Assembly (NCBI GenBank): GCA_964581565.1
Contig: CAZOOZ010000001.1
Location: 454,138 to 518,137 of the forward strand
Origin: UBA1433 sp964581565
GTDB taxonomy: Bacteria > Bacillota > Clostridia > Eubacteriales > UBA1433
Direction: 5' to 3'
Length of the DNA stretch: 64,000 nt
The notes below the pieces were generated by a model, which saw nothing but the letters and a program-made list of their open reading frames with translations, searched no databases and was not told the origin of the DNA. The stretch's first letter is position 1; every line of letters starts with the position of its first letter. Shown here in pieces: positions 1 through 8,844 of this stretch. The position numbers and the translations under genes were made by a program.

Positions 1-34
1 TATATAAATTATTTTTAGAAAGTGAGGGATTCAA

Positions 35-364
35 ATGAAACTGATTATAGCAGTAGTTCAAAAAGACGATGCCTCTGTTCTTTCTTCTACACTTATAGAA
101 AATGGATTTTATGTAACAAAATTGTCGACCACAGGAGGATTTTTAAAGATAGGGAATGTCACTTTATTGATTGGCGCAGAGGAAAATGAAGTCGATGGAA
201 TAAAGATGATCATTAAAAATATATGTAAATCAAGAGAACAGATCATTTCAACACCGGTCACCTATTCCTATACGGAAGGAGCTGATGTTGCCTGTAATGT
301 CAATGTCAAAGTAGGTGGAGCAACAATATTTGTACTCGATGTTGATCAATTTGAAAAGTTTTAA
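35..364 (+). CDS. darA: Cyclic-di-AMP receptor, PII-like (DarA/PstA)
   Basis: A 109-residue protein, the usual length of the DarA (YaaQ, DUF970) family. These are trimeric PII-like proteins that bind the second messenger c-di-AMP; their downstream target is not settled. The sequence opens with the typical MKLIIAVVQ strand and has the glycine-rich TTGGFLKIGN segment and a C-terminal GGATIFVLDV strand. RBS GTGAGGGA precedes the ATG. It sits 14 bases before holB, as in Bacillus, where darA, holB and ricT are adjacent. The identification is from family resemblance plus synteny. Confidence 0.93.
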   Translation: MKLIIAVVQKDDASVLSSTLIENGFYVTKLSTTGGFLKIGNVTLLIGAEENEVDGIKMIIKNICKSREQIISTPVTYSYTEGADVACNVNVKVGGATIFVLDVDQFEKF

Positions 365-378
365 TAATTGAGGAACTT

Positions 379-1218
379 ATGTTTGAAAATCTTTTAGTGC
401 CAAGAAATGTAGGCACTTCACTTAACAGTGCTGTAAAAGAAAATAAATTATCACATGCATATTTTTTCTATGGTAAAGATGAGCAGCTTTTAACACGGGC
501 AGCCACTGAATTTGCGAAGGCGTGTGTTTGTAAAAATTCGCCGGCACCATGTGATACCTGCGGTAGTTGTCGTAAAGCTCGGCATGGCACACATCCCGAT
601 ATTATCAATGTTTTTCCGGATGGTGCAAGCATCAAAACGAGTCAAATAAGAAAATTAAAATATAATATCAATATTTTACCATTTGAATCAGAGAGAAAAG
701 TATATATTATCAATCATGCAGATACTATGCAGAAACCGGCTCAAAACAGCTTGCTAAAAACGTTGGAAGAGCCGAATAAATATGCTATAATAATTTTGCT
801 GGCTAATTCAAAAAATGCTTTTTATCCCACAATACTATCAAGATGCCAAATTTATTATTTTGGTGATGCAAAGGCAAGTGACAACATAAGGGAAAGTGTG
901 TACTCGATTTTTCTGTATGCATTACAAAATAATTTTGAGCAGATAATAGAATACAGCCTACTGCTCTCTGAAGAGCAGCTGACGGATGTGTTTACGGTTA
1001 TTGCATCTATTTTGCGAGATAGCATCGTTTATAAATTAGATAAGAATACGGAACACATCGTTAACAAAGACAATCTGGATTTAATCAAAAAAATATCACA
1101 AAATTATGAATTAACAAAACTAAAGAAAACAGTAGATTATATATATGATATTAGAACAAATGCATCGACGAACAATAAATTAATGATTGAGTCAATATTT
1201 TGTTTCTTAAGCATATGA
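379..1218 (+). CDS. holB: DNA polymerase III delta-prime subunit
   Basis: Clamp-loader subunit, 279 residues, somewhat shorter than the Bacillus homologue (about 330). It shows the conserved N-terminal SHAYFFYGKDEQ segment, a four-cysteine zinc-binding cluster (C-x8-C-x2-C-x2-C within residues 50-64), the HPDI motif, and the sensor-like LLKTLEEPNKYAI and ILSRCQ motifs shared with DnaX. The Walker A loop is degenerate (FYGKDEQLLT), as is normal for delta-prime, which does not hydrolyse ATP. It works with DnaX, encoded at 3.2 kb, to load the beta clamp. Confidence 0.9.
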   Translation: MFENLLVPRNVGTSLNSAVKENKLSHAYFFYGKDEQLLTRAATEFAKACVCKNSPAPCDTCGSCRKARHGTHPDIINVFPDGASIKTSQIRKLKYNINILPFESERKVYIINHADTMQKPAQNSLLKTLEEPNKYAIIILLANSKNAFYPTILSRCQIYYFGDAKASDNIRESVYSIFLYALQNNFEQIIEYSLLLSEEQLTDVFTVIASILRDSIVYKLDKNTEHIVNKDNLDLIKKISQNYELTKLKKTVDYIYDIRTNASTNNKLMIESIFCFLSI

Positions 1219-1229
1219 TAGGAGAATAA

Positions 1230-2144
1230 ATGCAAAAAGTCATAGGAATAAAATTTAAAGCTGCAGGAAAAATATATTTTTTTGATCCCAATGATATTGA
1301 AATACTAAAAGGCGATTGCGCAATTGTGGAGACGGCGAGAGGAACCGAATATGGGCAGGCAGTTACTAAAATTAAATATGTCAGTGATGAAGAATTAGTG
1401 GCGCCGCTAAAACCGGTGATCAGAAAAGCATCTGCTGAAGATGAAAAAATATATTTATCCAATAAAGAAAAAGCGAAAGAAGCGCTTGGTATATGTGAAA
1501 AAAATATAGCGAAGCATAAGCTGTCAATGAAATTAATTGATGCTGAATATACATTTGACAAAACAAAAATTATATTTTATTTCACAGCAGACGGGCGGGT
1601 AGATTTTAGAGAACTTGTAAAAGATCTTGCCGCCATTTTTAAAATTCGTATAGAGCTAAGACAAATCGGTGTGCGTGATGAAACAAAAATGTTTGATAGC
1701 CTCGGTCCTTGTGGTCGGCCGATATGCTGTTCCAAATGGATGGGAGATTTTAATCCCGTGTCTATAAAAATGGCCAAAGAACAGAATTTATCACTAAATC
1801 CGAGTAAAATTTCAGGAATTTGCGGACGTCTGCTATGCTGCCTGAAGTATGAATATGAAACATACAGAGAAGAACTCAAAAACATGCTTCCCGTGGGCGC
1901 GAAAGTAAAAACTGATGATGGGGAAGGAATTATTGAGAAAGTAAACGTACTTTCAAAACGCTTTTCTGTTCGTTTAAATAATGCAGACGGTATTATAAAA
2001 GAATATCCTGTAGACGAAGTAAGTTTACTGGGCAGCGCAGATGAACTGAAACGCCTGAGAGAAATTAATTATGAAAATCTGACACCCGAAGAAATAAAAG
2101 AACTTGAACGGTTAGAAAAAGAATTTGATAACAGTAGTCTTTAA
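1230..2144 (+). CDS. ricT: PSP1-domain protein RicT (YaaT)
   Basis: A 304-residue PSP1/RicT-family protein. In Bacillus RicT forms a complex with YlbF (RicF) and YmcA (RicA) that carries iron-sulfur clusters and affects RNase Y-dependent mRNA processing, sporulation, competence and biofilm formation. Two conserved cysteine clusters are visible: C161, C166, C167 in CGRPICCSKWM and C198, C203, C204 in CGRLLCCLKYEYE. They fit cluster ligation. RBS AGGAG precedes the ATG 11 bases after holB. A YlbF-family partner is encoded at 60.5 kb. Confidence 0.92.
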   Translation: MQKVIGIKFKAAGKIYFFDPNDIEILKGDCAIVETARGTEYGQAVTKIKYVSDEELVAPLKPVIRKASAEDEKIYLSNKEKAKEALGICEKNIAKHKLSMKLIDAEYTFDKTKIIFYFTADGRVDFRELVKDLAAIFKIRIELRQIGVRDETKMFDSLGPCGRPICCSKWMGDFNPVSIKMAKEQNLSLNPSKISGICGRLLCCLKYEYETYREELKNMLPVGAKVKTDDGEGIIEKVNVLSKRFSVRLNNADGIIKEYPVDEVSLLGSADELKRLREINYENLTPEEIKELERLEKEFDNSSL

Positions 2145-2170
2145 GATTGGAAAAAAATGATAGAATACTA

Positions 2171-2198
2171 TTGTGTTTTAGTCTAAATGTTATATAAT
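2171..2198 (+). promoter_or_regulatory. Sigma-70-type promoter for ferredoxin
   Basis: TTGTGT at 2171-2176 and a perfect TATAAT at 2193-2198 with a 16-base spacer, about 38 bases upstream of the ferredoxin start codon. Confidence 0.7.
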
Positions 2199-2235
2199 TA
2201 ATTGAAAATAAATATTGCTAAGGGGGTGTACGGTA

Positions 2236-2406
2236 ATGGCATACATAATTACAGATGCATGTATCGCTTGTGGAGCATGTGAATCAGAATGTCCAGTAGG
2301 AGCTATCAGTGAAGGTGCTGGTAAATACGAAATTGACGCTGATGCTTGCTTGGATTGCGGAGCGTGTCAGGGTGTGTGTCCGGTAGATGCGCCACAACCG
2401 GAATAA
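2236..2406 (+). CDS. Clostridial-type 2[4Fe-4S] ferredoxin
   Basis: A 56-residue low-potential electron carrier of the classic clostridial type. Two CxxCxxCxxxCP motifs (CIACGACESECP and CLDCGACQGVCP) bind two cubane clusters. The ATG at 2236 is chosen over an upstream in-frame TTG because AAGGGGGTG lies just before it and the family starts with MAY. It has its own promoter and terminator, so it is monocistronic. A likely electron acceptor for the 2-oxoacid oxidoreductase at 19-21.6 kb, though that pairing is inferred. Confidence 0.95.
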   Translation: MAYIITDACIACGACESECPVGAISEGAGKYEIDADACLDCGACQGVCPVDAPQPE

Positions 2407-2419
2407 TATATCGTAAGTA

Positions 2420-2450
2420 AGGCCTCTTTTGCAAGAGGTCTTATTTTGTT
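2420..2450 (+). terminator. Rho-independent terminator after ferredoxin
   Basis: GGCCTCTT / AAGAGGTC stem with a TTGC loop, followed by TTATTTTGTTTT. Confidence 0.85.
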
Positions 2451-2468
2451 TTGGGAGATAATAAGAAA

Positions 2469-3203
2469 ATGAAAGAATACAGAATTGATGATTTGCAATT
2501 AGCCGGGCTATATTTAAAACAAGATTCCGAACTTTTCTGTTTCGGTATTGATGCGGTGCTTCTTGCGAATTATGCTGCAAAATTTATTAAGCCAAGTTAT
2601 AGTGTTATTGATTTAGGATGCGGTAACGGCATCATTCCTGTTTTACTGACCGCAAAAAGTAAATCGGATCAAATTTACGGTCTTGAGATTAATAAAAGTT
2701 CCGTAAATTTAGCCAAGGAAAATGTTGATTTCAATAATTTGCAAACAAGAGTGAAGATCATTGAAGGAGACATACGATCCATACCGCAAGAACTGCGAGA
2801 GTCTCAATTCGATATTGCGCTCAGCAACCCCCCTTATATTCAAAATAAAGACGGCGCTGCGAATAAAAATGAAAATATAGCGTCAGCTAAACATGAAGTG
2901 CACTGCACTCTGGATGATGTTATAGGATGTGCCGCCCGACTTTTAAGAAACGGAGGCACTTTTGTGATGATACACAGAACGCAAAGGTTGTCCGAAATAT
3001 TACACAGAATGCAGCATTATCATATTGAGCCAAAAGAATTAATCATGATCTATCCCAATGAAGAGAAAAAATCAAATTTGTTTTTATTAAAAGGCATAAA
3101 GGGTGCAAACAGTTGGATAGATGTTCTGCCACCGATTTATGTGCATGATCAAAACGGCAATTATACACAGCAAATCAAAGAAATTTATGAATTCAAAGCA
3201 TAG
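2469..3203 (+). CDS. tRNA1(Val) adenine-N6 methyltransferase family protein (TrmN6/YabB-like)
   Basis: A SAM-dependent N6-adenine methyltransferase of about 244 residues. It has the FGIDAVLLANY N-terminal motif typical of the TrmN6/YabB family, the SAM-binding motif DLGCGNGIIP and the catalytic NPPY motif (ALSNPPYIQ). The family methylates A37 of tRNA-Val in E. coli; the exact target here is inferred. The ATG at 2469 is preferred over a TTG at 2451 because the GGGAGA ribosome-binding site at 2453-2458 would otherwise lie inside the gene. Confidence 0.85.
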   Translation: MKEYRIDDLQLAGLYLKQDSELFCFGIDAVLLANYAAKFIKPSYSVIDLGCGNGIIPVLLTAKSKSDQIYGLEINKSSVNLAKENVDFNNLQTRVKIIEGDIRSIPQELRESQFDIALSNPPYIQNKDGAANKNENIASAKHEVHCTLDDVIGCAARLLRNGGTFVMIHRTQRLSEILHRMQHYHIEPKELIMIYPNEEKKSNLFLLKGIKGANSWIDVLPPIYVHDQNGNYTQQIKEIYEFKA

Positions 3204-3207
3204 TTTA

Positions 3208-3216
3208 TGTTATAAT
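3208..3216 (+). promoter_or_regulatory. Extended -10 promoter for dnaX
   Basis: TGTTATAAT, a TGn extended -10 with a perfect TATAAT hexamer, 22 bases before the dnaX start. No clear -35 is seen. It overlaps the space just after the methyltransferase stop. Confidence 0.5.
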
Positions 3217-3238
3217 AATCCGATAAGGAGGAAGAAAT

Positions 3239-4807
3239 ATGGCGTATATGGCATTATATAGAAAATACAGACCTAAAACATTTGCCGATATCATAGGGCA
3301 AGATCATATTACTTCCACTTTGATCAACCAGCTGCGGTATGATAAAATTTCTCATGCTTATTTATTTTGCGGTATTCGTGGAACCGGTAAAACATCGGCG
3401 GCAAAAGTGTTTGCAAAAGCATTGAATTGCAAAAATTTACAGAATTATGAACCATGCGGAGAATGTGAATCTTGTATAGCGCATGAAAGTGATGCGATGC
3501 CTGATATTATAGAAATTGATGCCGCATCCAACCGAGGTATCGAAGAAATAAGGCAAATCAAAGAAAGCGTTAAGTATCATCCCGTTATGGGAAAGTACAA
3601 AGTTTATATTATTGATGAAGTGCATATGCTCACTGTAGAAGCCTTTAATGCTTTATTGAAAACCTTGGAAGAGCCTCCCGCGGATGTTGTTTTTATCTTG
3701 GCGACGACAGAATCCCAAAAACTTCCCGCCACGATTATTTCAAGAACACAGCGATATGATTTTAAGAGGCTGAGCATTGACGATGTGAAAAGTCATATTA
3801 TAAATGTGTGCGACAAAGAGAATATTCGTATTCTGTCAAAAGCCGCCTACACCATCGCGCTGCTTGCGGAAGGCGCGCTTCGTGACGCGCTGAGTATACT
3901 TGATAAATGTGCTACCTATGCAGCCGGTTCTATGATCGATGAAAAGCTGGTTAATTTTGTTACAGGCAGAGCAGACGATGCTTTGATTTTGACGCTAATC
4001 GAACATACTCTCAGCGGAGATGCTGAGCGTTTGATAGAGATACTAAATACGATTATGAATGAAGGCAAAGATGTTGTGAGCCTGCTCAATTCGATTATAG
4101 CTTTCGTAAGAGATATTATCATTGGAAAGAATAATAAACACGCTCATACGATGATCATGCGAAGCGATGATATGATTGAACATATCATTGAATTATCCAA
4201 GACAGTTCAAACTAAAGATATGGTCAAAATACTCGATATATTGATTGAAGCACAAAGCAGGGTCACTTTTGCGGCAACGCCTATCTATGTCTTGGAATGT
4301 GCGCTCTTGCAGATAGCAGGAAGCAGGCAAAATACAAAAGAAGATATTTTTTCACAACAGTCTGTGCAAGTTCGGCAATTTAAGGATAACGAACAGACTG
4401 GGTTTACTCAGAAACCTGCAGTTAATGAGAAGAAACAAGAAATAAACAAAATAAATGCAGTTAAATCCGAAAAAAAAATGCCTCGGAAAGCAGAGCAAAA
4501 AGAAGCTGATATAAATAAACAACAACTGAAAGAAAAACTTACAAATAAATTATACGAGAGATTTCCGCTCATAGCGATGGGAATAAAACAGGCAGAATTT
4601 GTAATAGAGAATAAAACGATCGATATTTATGTGGATGAGTATGTATATTCTTTAATCAATGAAGATATAAAATATAAAGAATATATTACAAACAATATAA
4701 AAGAGATGATATCTTCTCAAGATTATATGGTCAGTATTACTGTTAGAGACGATATAAAAAAACAAGCTAAAGAAGCATTTGGCGATATATTAAAATTTGA
4801 AGAGTAA
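3239..4807 (+). CDS. dnaX: DNA polymerase III subunit gamma/tau
   Basis: Clamp-loader ATPase, 522 residues. Residues 1-220 are the AAA+ core with Walker A GIRGTGKT (45-52), a zinc-binding cysteine set (C64, C73, C76, C79), Walker B IIDEVHML and the SRTQRYDF sensor region. The middle is the collar domain. From about residue 375 the sequence is a low-complexity, Lys/Gln/Glu-rich tau-type linker, then a small C-terminal domain. A run of nine A residues lies in the linker (4470-4478; see findings) and could yield a short gamma form. RBS AAGGAGGA precedes the ATG. dnaX, ybaB and recR are adjacent here, as in most Firmicutes. Confidence 0.95.
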   Translation: MAYMALYRKYRPKTFADIIGQDHITSTLINQLRYDKISHAYLFCGIRGTGKTSAAKVFAKALNCKNLQNYEPCGECESCIAHESDAMPDIIEIDAASNRGIEEIRQIKESVKYHPVMGKYKVYIIDEVHMLTVEAFNALLKTLEEPPADVVFILATTESQKLPATIISRTQRYDFKRLSIDDVKSHIINVCDKENIRILSKAAYTIALLAEGALRDALSILDKCATYAAGSMIDEKLVNFVTGRADDALILTLIEHTLSGDAERLIEILNTIMNEGKDVVSLLNSIIAFVRDIIIGKNNKHAHTMIMRSDDMIEHIIELSKTVQTKDMVKILDILIEAQSRVTFAATPIYVLECALLQIAGSRQNTKEDIFSQQSVQVRQFKDNEQTGFTQKPAVNEKKQEINKINAVKSEKKMPRKAEQKEADINKQQLKEKLTNKLYERFPLIAMGIKQAEFVIENKTIDIYVDEYVYSLINEDIKYKEYITNNIKEMISSQDYMVSITVRDDIKKQAKEAFGDILKFEE

Positions 4808-4821
4808 AGGAGAAAATAACA

Positions 4822-5169
4822 ATGTCAAAAGGGAAATTCAAAGGCGGCATGCCTTCCGGAGCAAATATGAATAATTTAATCAAACAAGCGCAAAAAATGC
4901 AGCAGCAAGCACAGCAAGCGCAGCAGGAGCTCGAAGAAAGCACATTTAGCGTAAACAGTGGCGGAGGTATGGTTAATATTGAAATCAACGGGAAAAAAGA
5001 AATCTTATCACTTCATATTGAACCCGAAATTATAGATAAAGATGATGTTGAAATGCTTGAAGATATGCTTATGGCGGCTTTTAACGCTGCGATAGAAGAA
5101 GTGAATAAAGCAAGTGAAGAGAAATTTAAATTTGCTCAGAGCATGGGCGGTGGAATGGGATTATTCTAA
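4822..5169 (+). CDS. YbaB/EbfC family nucleoid-associated protein
   Basis: A 115-residue DNA-binding protein of the YbaB/EbfC family, small dimers that coat DNA. It shows the Gln/Ala-rich N-terminal helix (residues 14-34), the SGGGMVNIEINGKKEI strand pair, and a glycine-methionine-rich tail. RBS AAAGGAG precedes the ATG, 14 bases after dnaX. The dnaX-ybaB-recR order is strongly conserved in bacteria and supports the call. Confidence 0.95.
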   Translation: MSKGKFKGGMPSGANMNNLIKQAQKMQQQAQQAQQELEESTFSVNSGGGMVNIEINGKKEILSLHIEPEIIDKDDVEMLEDMLMAAFNAAIEEVNKASEEKFKFAQSMGGGMGLF

Positions 5170-5170
5170 T

Positions 5171-5767
5171 ATGTCACAATCTGTTCAACCTCTGAGAAAT
5201 TTAATAAATGAACTGGCAAAAATGCCGGGAATAGGAAGAAAAAGCGCACAAAGACTTGCATATTATATACTTTCACTGGAAACCAGCCAAGCTTTCGCGC
5301 TTTCGGATGCCATTATACAGCTTAAAGAAAAAGTACATTTGTGTCCAAAGTGTTTCAATATTACAGACAGTGAAATTTGTGATATTTGCACATCTACAAA
5401 AAGGGATACAAGCATGATATGTGTCGTACAATCACCGAAAGACATTATGGCAATAGAGAAAACACGAGAATACAAAGGCCTTTATCATGTGCTGCATGGT
5501 GTGATATCTCCGATGGACGGCATAGGCCCAGATGATATAAAACTAAAGGAATTATTGGAGCGTTTGGGGGAGAATATGCAGGAAATTATTATCGCAACAA
5601 ACCCGACTATAGAAGGGGAAGCAACTGCTCTGTATATTTCAAGATTAATAAAACCGCTCGGTATCAAAGTGACTCGTATTGCAAAAGGAATGCCCATCGG
5701 TTCCGATTTGGAATTTGCCGATGAATATACGTTGCTTAGCGCAATAGAGGGCAGAGTAGAAATGTAA
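5171..5767 (+). CDS. recR: Recombination protein RecR
   Basis: A 198-residue RecFOR-pathway protein acting on gapped DNA. It has the N-terminal helix-hairpin-helix (LAKMPGIGRKSAQRLAYY), a CPKCFNITDSEICDIC zinc finger, a Toprim domain (ICVVQSPKDIMAIE) and the conserved GLYHVLHGVISPMDGIGPDD segment. The ATG at 5171, one base after the ybaB stop, gives the normal family length; an upstream in-frame ATG inside ybaB would add 19 unrelated residues. Confidence 0.95.
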   Translation: MSQSVQPLRNLINELAKMPGIGRKSAQRLAYYILSLETSQAFALSDAIIQLKEKVHLCPKCFNITDSEICDICTSTKRDTSMICVVQSPKDIMAIEKTREYKGLYHVLHGVISPMDGIGPDDIKLKELLERLGENMQEIIIATNPTIEGEATALYISRLIKPLGIKVTRIAKGMPIGSDLEFADEYTLLSAIEGRVEM

Positions 5768-5779
5768 CTTGGCAGTTAT

Positions 5780-6106
5780 TTATGAAGCGGGCTTATTTTT
5801 TTTGTAAAATAAGCTTTTTACTTCACTGTTTTGAATTTGTTTTTTGATTTGATTAAAATATACGCTGGCGCCCGCAGCCAATATGCCCTGCACAACAGAA
5901 TTAAAGAGAACGTGCATAAACGCATTTATTGAGTCGATATTGGTTTTTGAAATAAAATAGGCGGAGCATAGAAAAATCGAAAATATACCTAGTATGACAG
6001 GGATATAAGCATTGTTGAGCCGCCAGTATTTCTTAAGACCCAGGCCGATAATGTTTAGAACCGGTACAAGGATCATAAGCTCAGGGTTGATAAAATTTTC
6101 AATCAT
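5780..6106 (-). CDS. Small holin-like membrane protein
   Basis: About 108 residues with three or four hydrophobic segments (near residues 9-24, 33-51 and 70-90 of the chosen protein) and a basic C-terminus (KKQIQNSEVKSLFYKKNKPAS). The opening FINPELMILVPVLNIIGLGLKK resembles phage holin families found in clostridial phages (holin superfamily V-like). The ATG at 6106 is chosen because CTGAGGTG lies 6 bases upstream; a GTG at 6115 would overlap it. It stands alone on the minus strand between recR and polA with no lysin or other phage gene, so it may be a domesticated or relic gene. Function is not established. Confidence 0.65.
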   Translation of the reverse strand: MIENFINPELMILVPVLNIIGLGLKKYWRLNNAYIPVILGIFSIFLCSAYFISKTNIDSINAFMHVLFNSVVQGILAAGASVYFNQIKKQIQNSEVKSLFYKKNKPAS

Positions 6107-6168
6107 TGCATACACCTCAGTATAATATATGTTTAATGTTCAATGTTTTATTAAAAGAAAAATACGTA

Positions 6169-6177
6169 TGCTATAAT
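6169..6177 (+). promoter_or_regulatory. Extended -10 promoter for polA
   Basis: TGCTATAAT at 6169-6177, a TGn extended -10 with a perfect hexamer, 25 bases upstream of the polA start. The -35 region is weak. Confidence 0.6.
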
Positions 6178-6202
6178 ATAATAAAATTTTTTTTGGTGAT
6201 TT

Positions 6203-8830
6203 ATGGAAAAACTAATAGTTATTGATTCATATTCCTTAATTTATAAAGCTTTTTATGCAATCAAAGAAATGCGTACTTCTACGCAAATTCCTACGAATGC
6301 GATTTATGGATTCATTAATATGCTGCTCAAGATAATTAAAGAACAAAATCCAACTTATCTGTATGCTGCATTTGATCCAAAAACACCCACATTCCGGCAT
6401 GAAGCGAGCGAGGCCTATAAGGCAACACGCCAAAAAATGCCTGATGAGCTTAGAGAGCAAATAGCATATATCATAGAAATCATTGACTATCTTGGCATTC
6501 AGTCTGCAGTATGTGAAGGCTTTGAAGCCGATGATTTACTAGGCTCTTATGCGAAGCTAGCGAAAGATACGGGGATAGAATGCGTTTTGATCACCGGAGA
6601 TAAGGACAGCTTTCAATTGGCCGAAGACGGCATTACCATTTTTTATGCAAAGCGCGGAATCAGTGATATTGTTAAAGTAGATGAAGGCTATATCAAAGAA
6701 AAATATCAAATGAGTCCAAAGCAGCTAATTGACTTAAAAGCACTTATGGGCGATAAATCGGATAATATTTCGGGAATCGCAGGTATTGGAGAAAAAACGG
6801 CACAAAAACTGATTATTGAATATCATGATTTGGATGGTATCTATGAAAATATAGAAAGCATTCAGGGCAAATTAAAAGAAAAATTACTTAGCGGAAAAGA
6901 AGATGCCTATCACAGCAGATTTTTAGCGGAAATATCCGATAGTGCTCCTATAGAAAAAGAATTAGTAAGATATGAAGGACTAACACAGGAAGAAGAACTC
7001 GCTGACTTATTGACCCGCCTTGAAATGAAAAGTATTTTATCGAGATTGGATATTCAAGTCAAAGAATGTGCTTCATTGCCTGCTGACGAAGAAAATTATT
7101 GTTATGTGCTGCTGGATGCGAAGAATATTCATGACAGCATAGAAAGAATTGAGAAAGAAGAAAGACTGTTTGTCTACTATGAAATATTTTATAATAAATT
7201 ATCGGTCCTTGCCGTAAAAACAGCGGAGACGACATTCATACTTGACGATTGCACGCAGGAGATCTGCGAAACTTTTATGCAGGCTTTAGAGAAAAACGCA
7301 ATAAAATTAGTGTTGCATGATTATAAGACATTTATTTTGAACACGTTAGAATATATTGATATTGAAAAAATTGCTTTTGATATCTACCTAGCTGCATATG
7401 TAATTAATCCGTCGGATAATTCATATTGTATGAATGCGTTATTAAAAAAATATTTGCATATGGATGTGGATATCAATAAAAATAATACACAGCTTACTTT
7501 TCTGTCACAAAATAAACGTTCTCATGATGAGCTCTGCATGTACGTGCATTCCGTAGAAAAGCTCTATCATCTTTTTGCCGGGCAAATTAAAGATATCGAA
7601 GCTGAAAAATTATATTATGATATTGAAATGCCGTTGGCTCGTGTATTGGCATCTATAGAACACGAAGGCATGCATATTGATGTAGACGAACTTAGGGATA
7701 TAGGCAAAACGCTGGATGAGCAAATCATGCATTTAGAAGATGAAATACGTGAGCTGGGAGGCAAAGATAAAAGCTTCAATATTAATTCTCCGAAACAACT
7801 GGGTGCCCTTTTGTTTGAGGAGCTGGGAATCCCTGTAAGAAAAAAAACAAAAACGGGCTATTCTACGGATATAGAAGTATTAGAGTCCCTTAGAAATTTT
7901 CATCCGATTATTGATAAGATCATACAAATAAGAAAGGCATCCAAGCTAAGCAGCACTTATGTAAAAGGGTTATTATCCCTTGTAGACAGTAATACATCAA
8001 AAATTCATACTACGTTTAATCAAACAATCACAACAACTGGAAGAATATCATCTTCGGAGCCGAATCTGCAGAATATTCCTATTAAAACGCCCGAAGGCAA
8101 ATTATTGCGTAAAGTATTTACGGCTCAAGACAAAAATCATATATTAATTGACGCGGACTATTCCCAGATAGAACTACGCGTGCTTGCGGATATGTCGGGG
8201 GATCAAAGCCTTATCAGGTCATTTTTAGATAATGAGGATATTCACCGAAGAACGGCGGCCGAAGTATTCAATGTTCCTCTGGAAATGGTCACCAACAGCA
8301 TGCGGTCGCGTGCCAAGGCGGTAAATTTTGGCATTATATATGGCATCAGTGATTTTGGGCTTGCAAAAAATTTAATGATCAGCAGGAAAGAAGCGAAGCG
8401 TTATATTGAAATTTATTTACAACGATACGCCGATGTGCAAAATTATATGGATGATATGATCTTATTTGCACGAAAACACGGATATGTTGAAACAAAATTC
8501 AAAAGAAGAAGATATATTCCAAAAATCAATGACCGTAATTATAACGAAAGAAGTTTTGCGGAACGTACAGCGCTCAATACACCGATTCAGGGTACGGCGG
8601 CTGATATTATAAAAATTGCTATGAACAGCGTTTATGAAGAGCTGATAAAGCAAAAATTGAAAAGTAAATTGATTTTGCAGGTGCACGATGAGCTGATCGT
8701 TCATGCACCTATAGAAGAATCTGATATAGCAAGTCAAATTTTAAAAGAAAAAATGCAGTCGGCGGCAAAGCTTAAAGTGCCCCTGAAAGTGGATATTTGC
8801 GCGGGGTTTTCATGGTACGACTGTAAATAG
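6203..8830 (+). CDS. polA: DNA polymerase I
   Basis: An 875-residue family A polymerase for Okazaki-fragment processing and repair. The N-terminal third is the 5'-3' exonuclease (IDSYSLIYKAFYA, EADDLLGSYAK, ITGDKDSFQL, GDKSDNISGIAGIGEKTA). The middle keeps the fold of the 3'-5' exonuclease but lacks the expected acidic DxE motif (FVYYEIF instead), so proofreading is probably lost. The C-terminal half has motif A DYSQIELRVLA, motif B RAKAVNFGIIYG and motif C QVHDELIVHAP. Immediately followed by coaE, which it probably transcribes. Confidence 0.97.
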   Translation: MEKLIVIDSYSLIYKAFYAIKEMRTSTQIPTNAIYGFINMLLKIIKEQNPTYLYAAFDPKTPTFRHEASEAYKATRQKMPDELREQIAYIIEIIDYLGIQSAVCEGFEADDLLGSYAKLAKDTGIECVLITGDKDSFQLAEDGITIFYAKRGISDIVKVDEGYIKEKYQMSPKQLIDLKALMGDKSDNISGIAGIGEKTAQKLIIEYHDLDGIYENIESIQGKLKEKLLSGKEDAYHSRFLAEISDSAPIEKELVRYEGLTQEEELADLLTRLEMKSILSRLDIQVKECASLPADEENYCYVLLDAKNIHDSIERIEKEERLFVYYEIFYNKLSVLAVKTAETTFILDDCTQEICETFMQALEKNAIKLVLHDYKTFILNTLEYIDIEKIAFDIYLAAYVINPSDNSYCMNALLKKYLHMDVDINKNNTQLTFLSQNKRSHDELCMYVHSVEKLYHLFAGQIKDIEAEKLYYDIEMPLARVLASIEHEGMHIDVDELRDIGKTLDEQIMHLEDEIRELGGKDKSFNINSPKQLGALLFEELGIPVRKKTKTGYSTDIEVLESLRNFHPIIDKIIQIRKASKLSSTYVKGLLSLVDSNTSKIHTTFNQTITTTGRISSSEPNLQNIPIKTPEGKLLRKVFTAQDKNHILIDADYSQIELRVLADMSGDQSLIRSFLDNEDIHRRTAAEVFNVPLEMVTNSMRSRAKAVNFGIIYGISDFGLAKNLMISRKEAKRYIEIYLQRYADVQNYMDDMILFARKHGYVETKFKRRRYIPKINDRNYNERSFAERTALNTPIQGTAADIIKIAMNSVYEELIKQKLKSKLILQVHDELIVHAPIEESDIASQILKEKMQSAAKLKVPLKVDICAGFSWYDCK

Positions 8831-8844
8831 TGTGGAGGTATGTG

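Noticed and set aside
5114..5170. Longer recR start inside ybaB
   Set aside because: It would add residues unlike any RecR; ATG 5171 gives the normal length.
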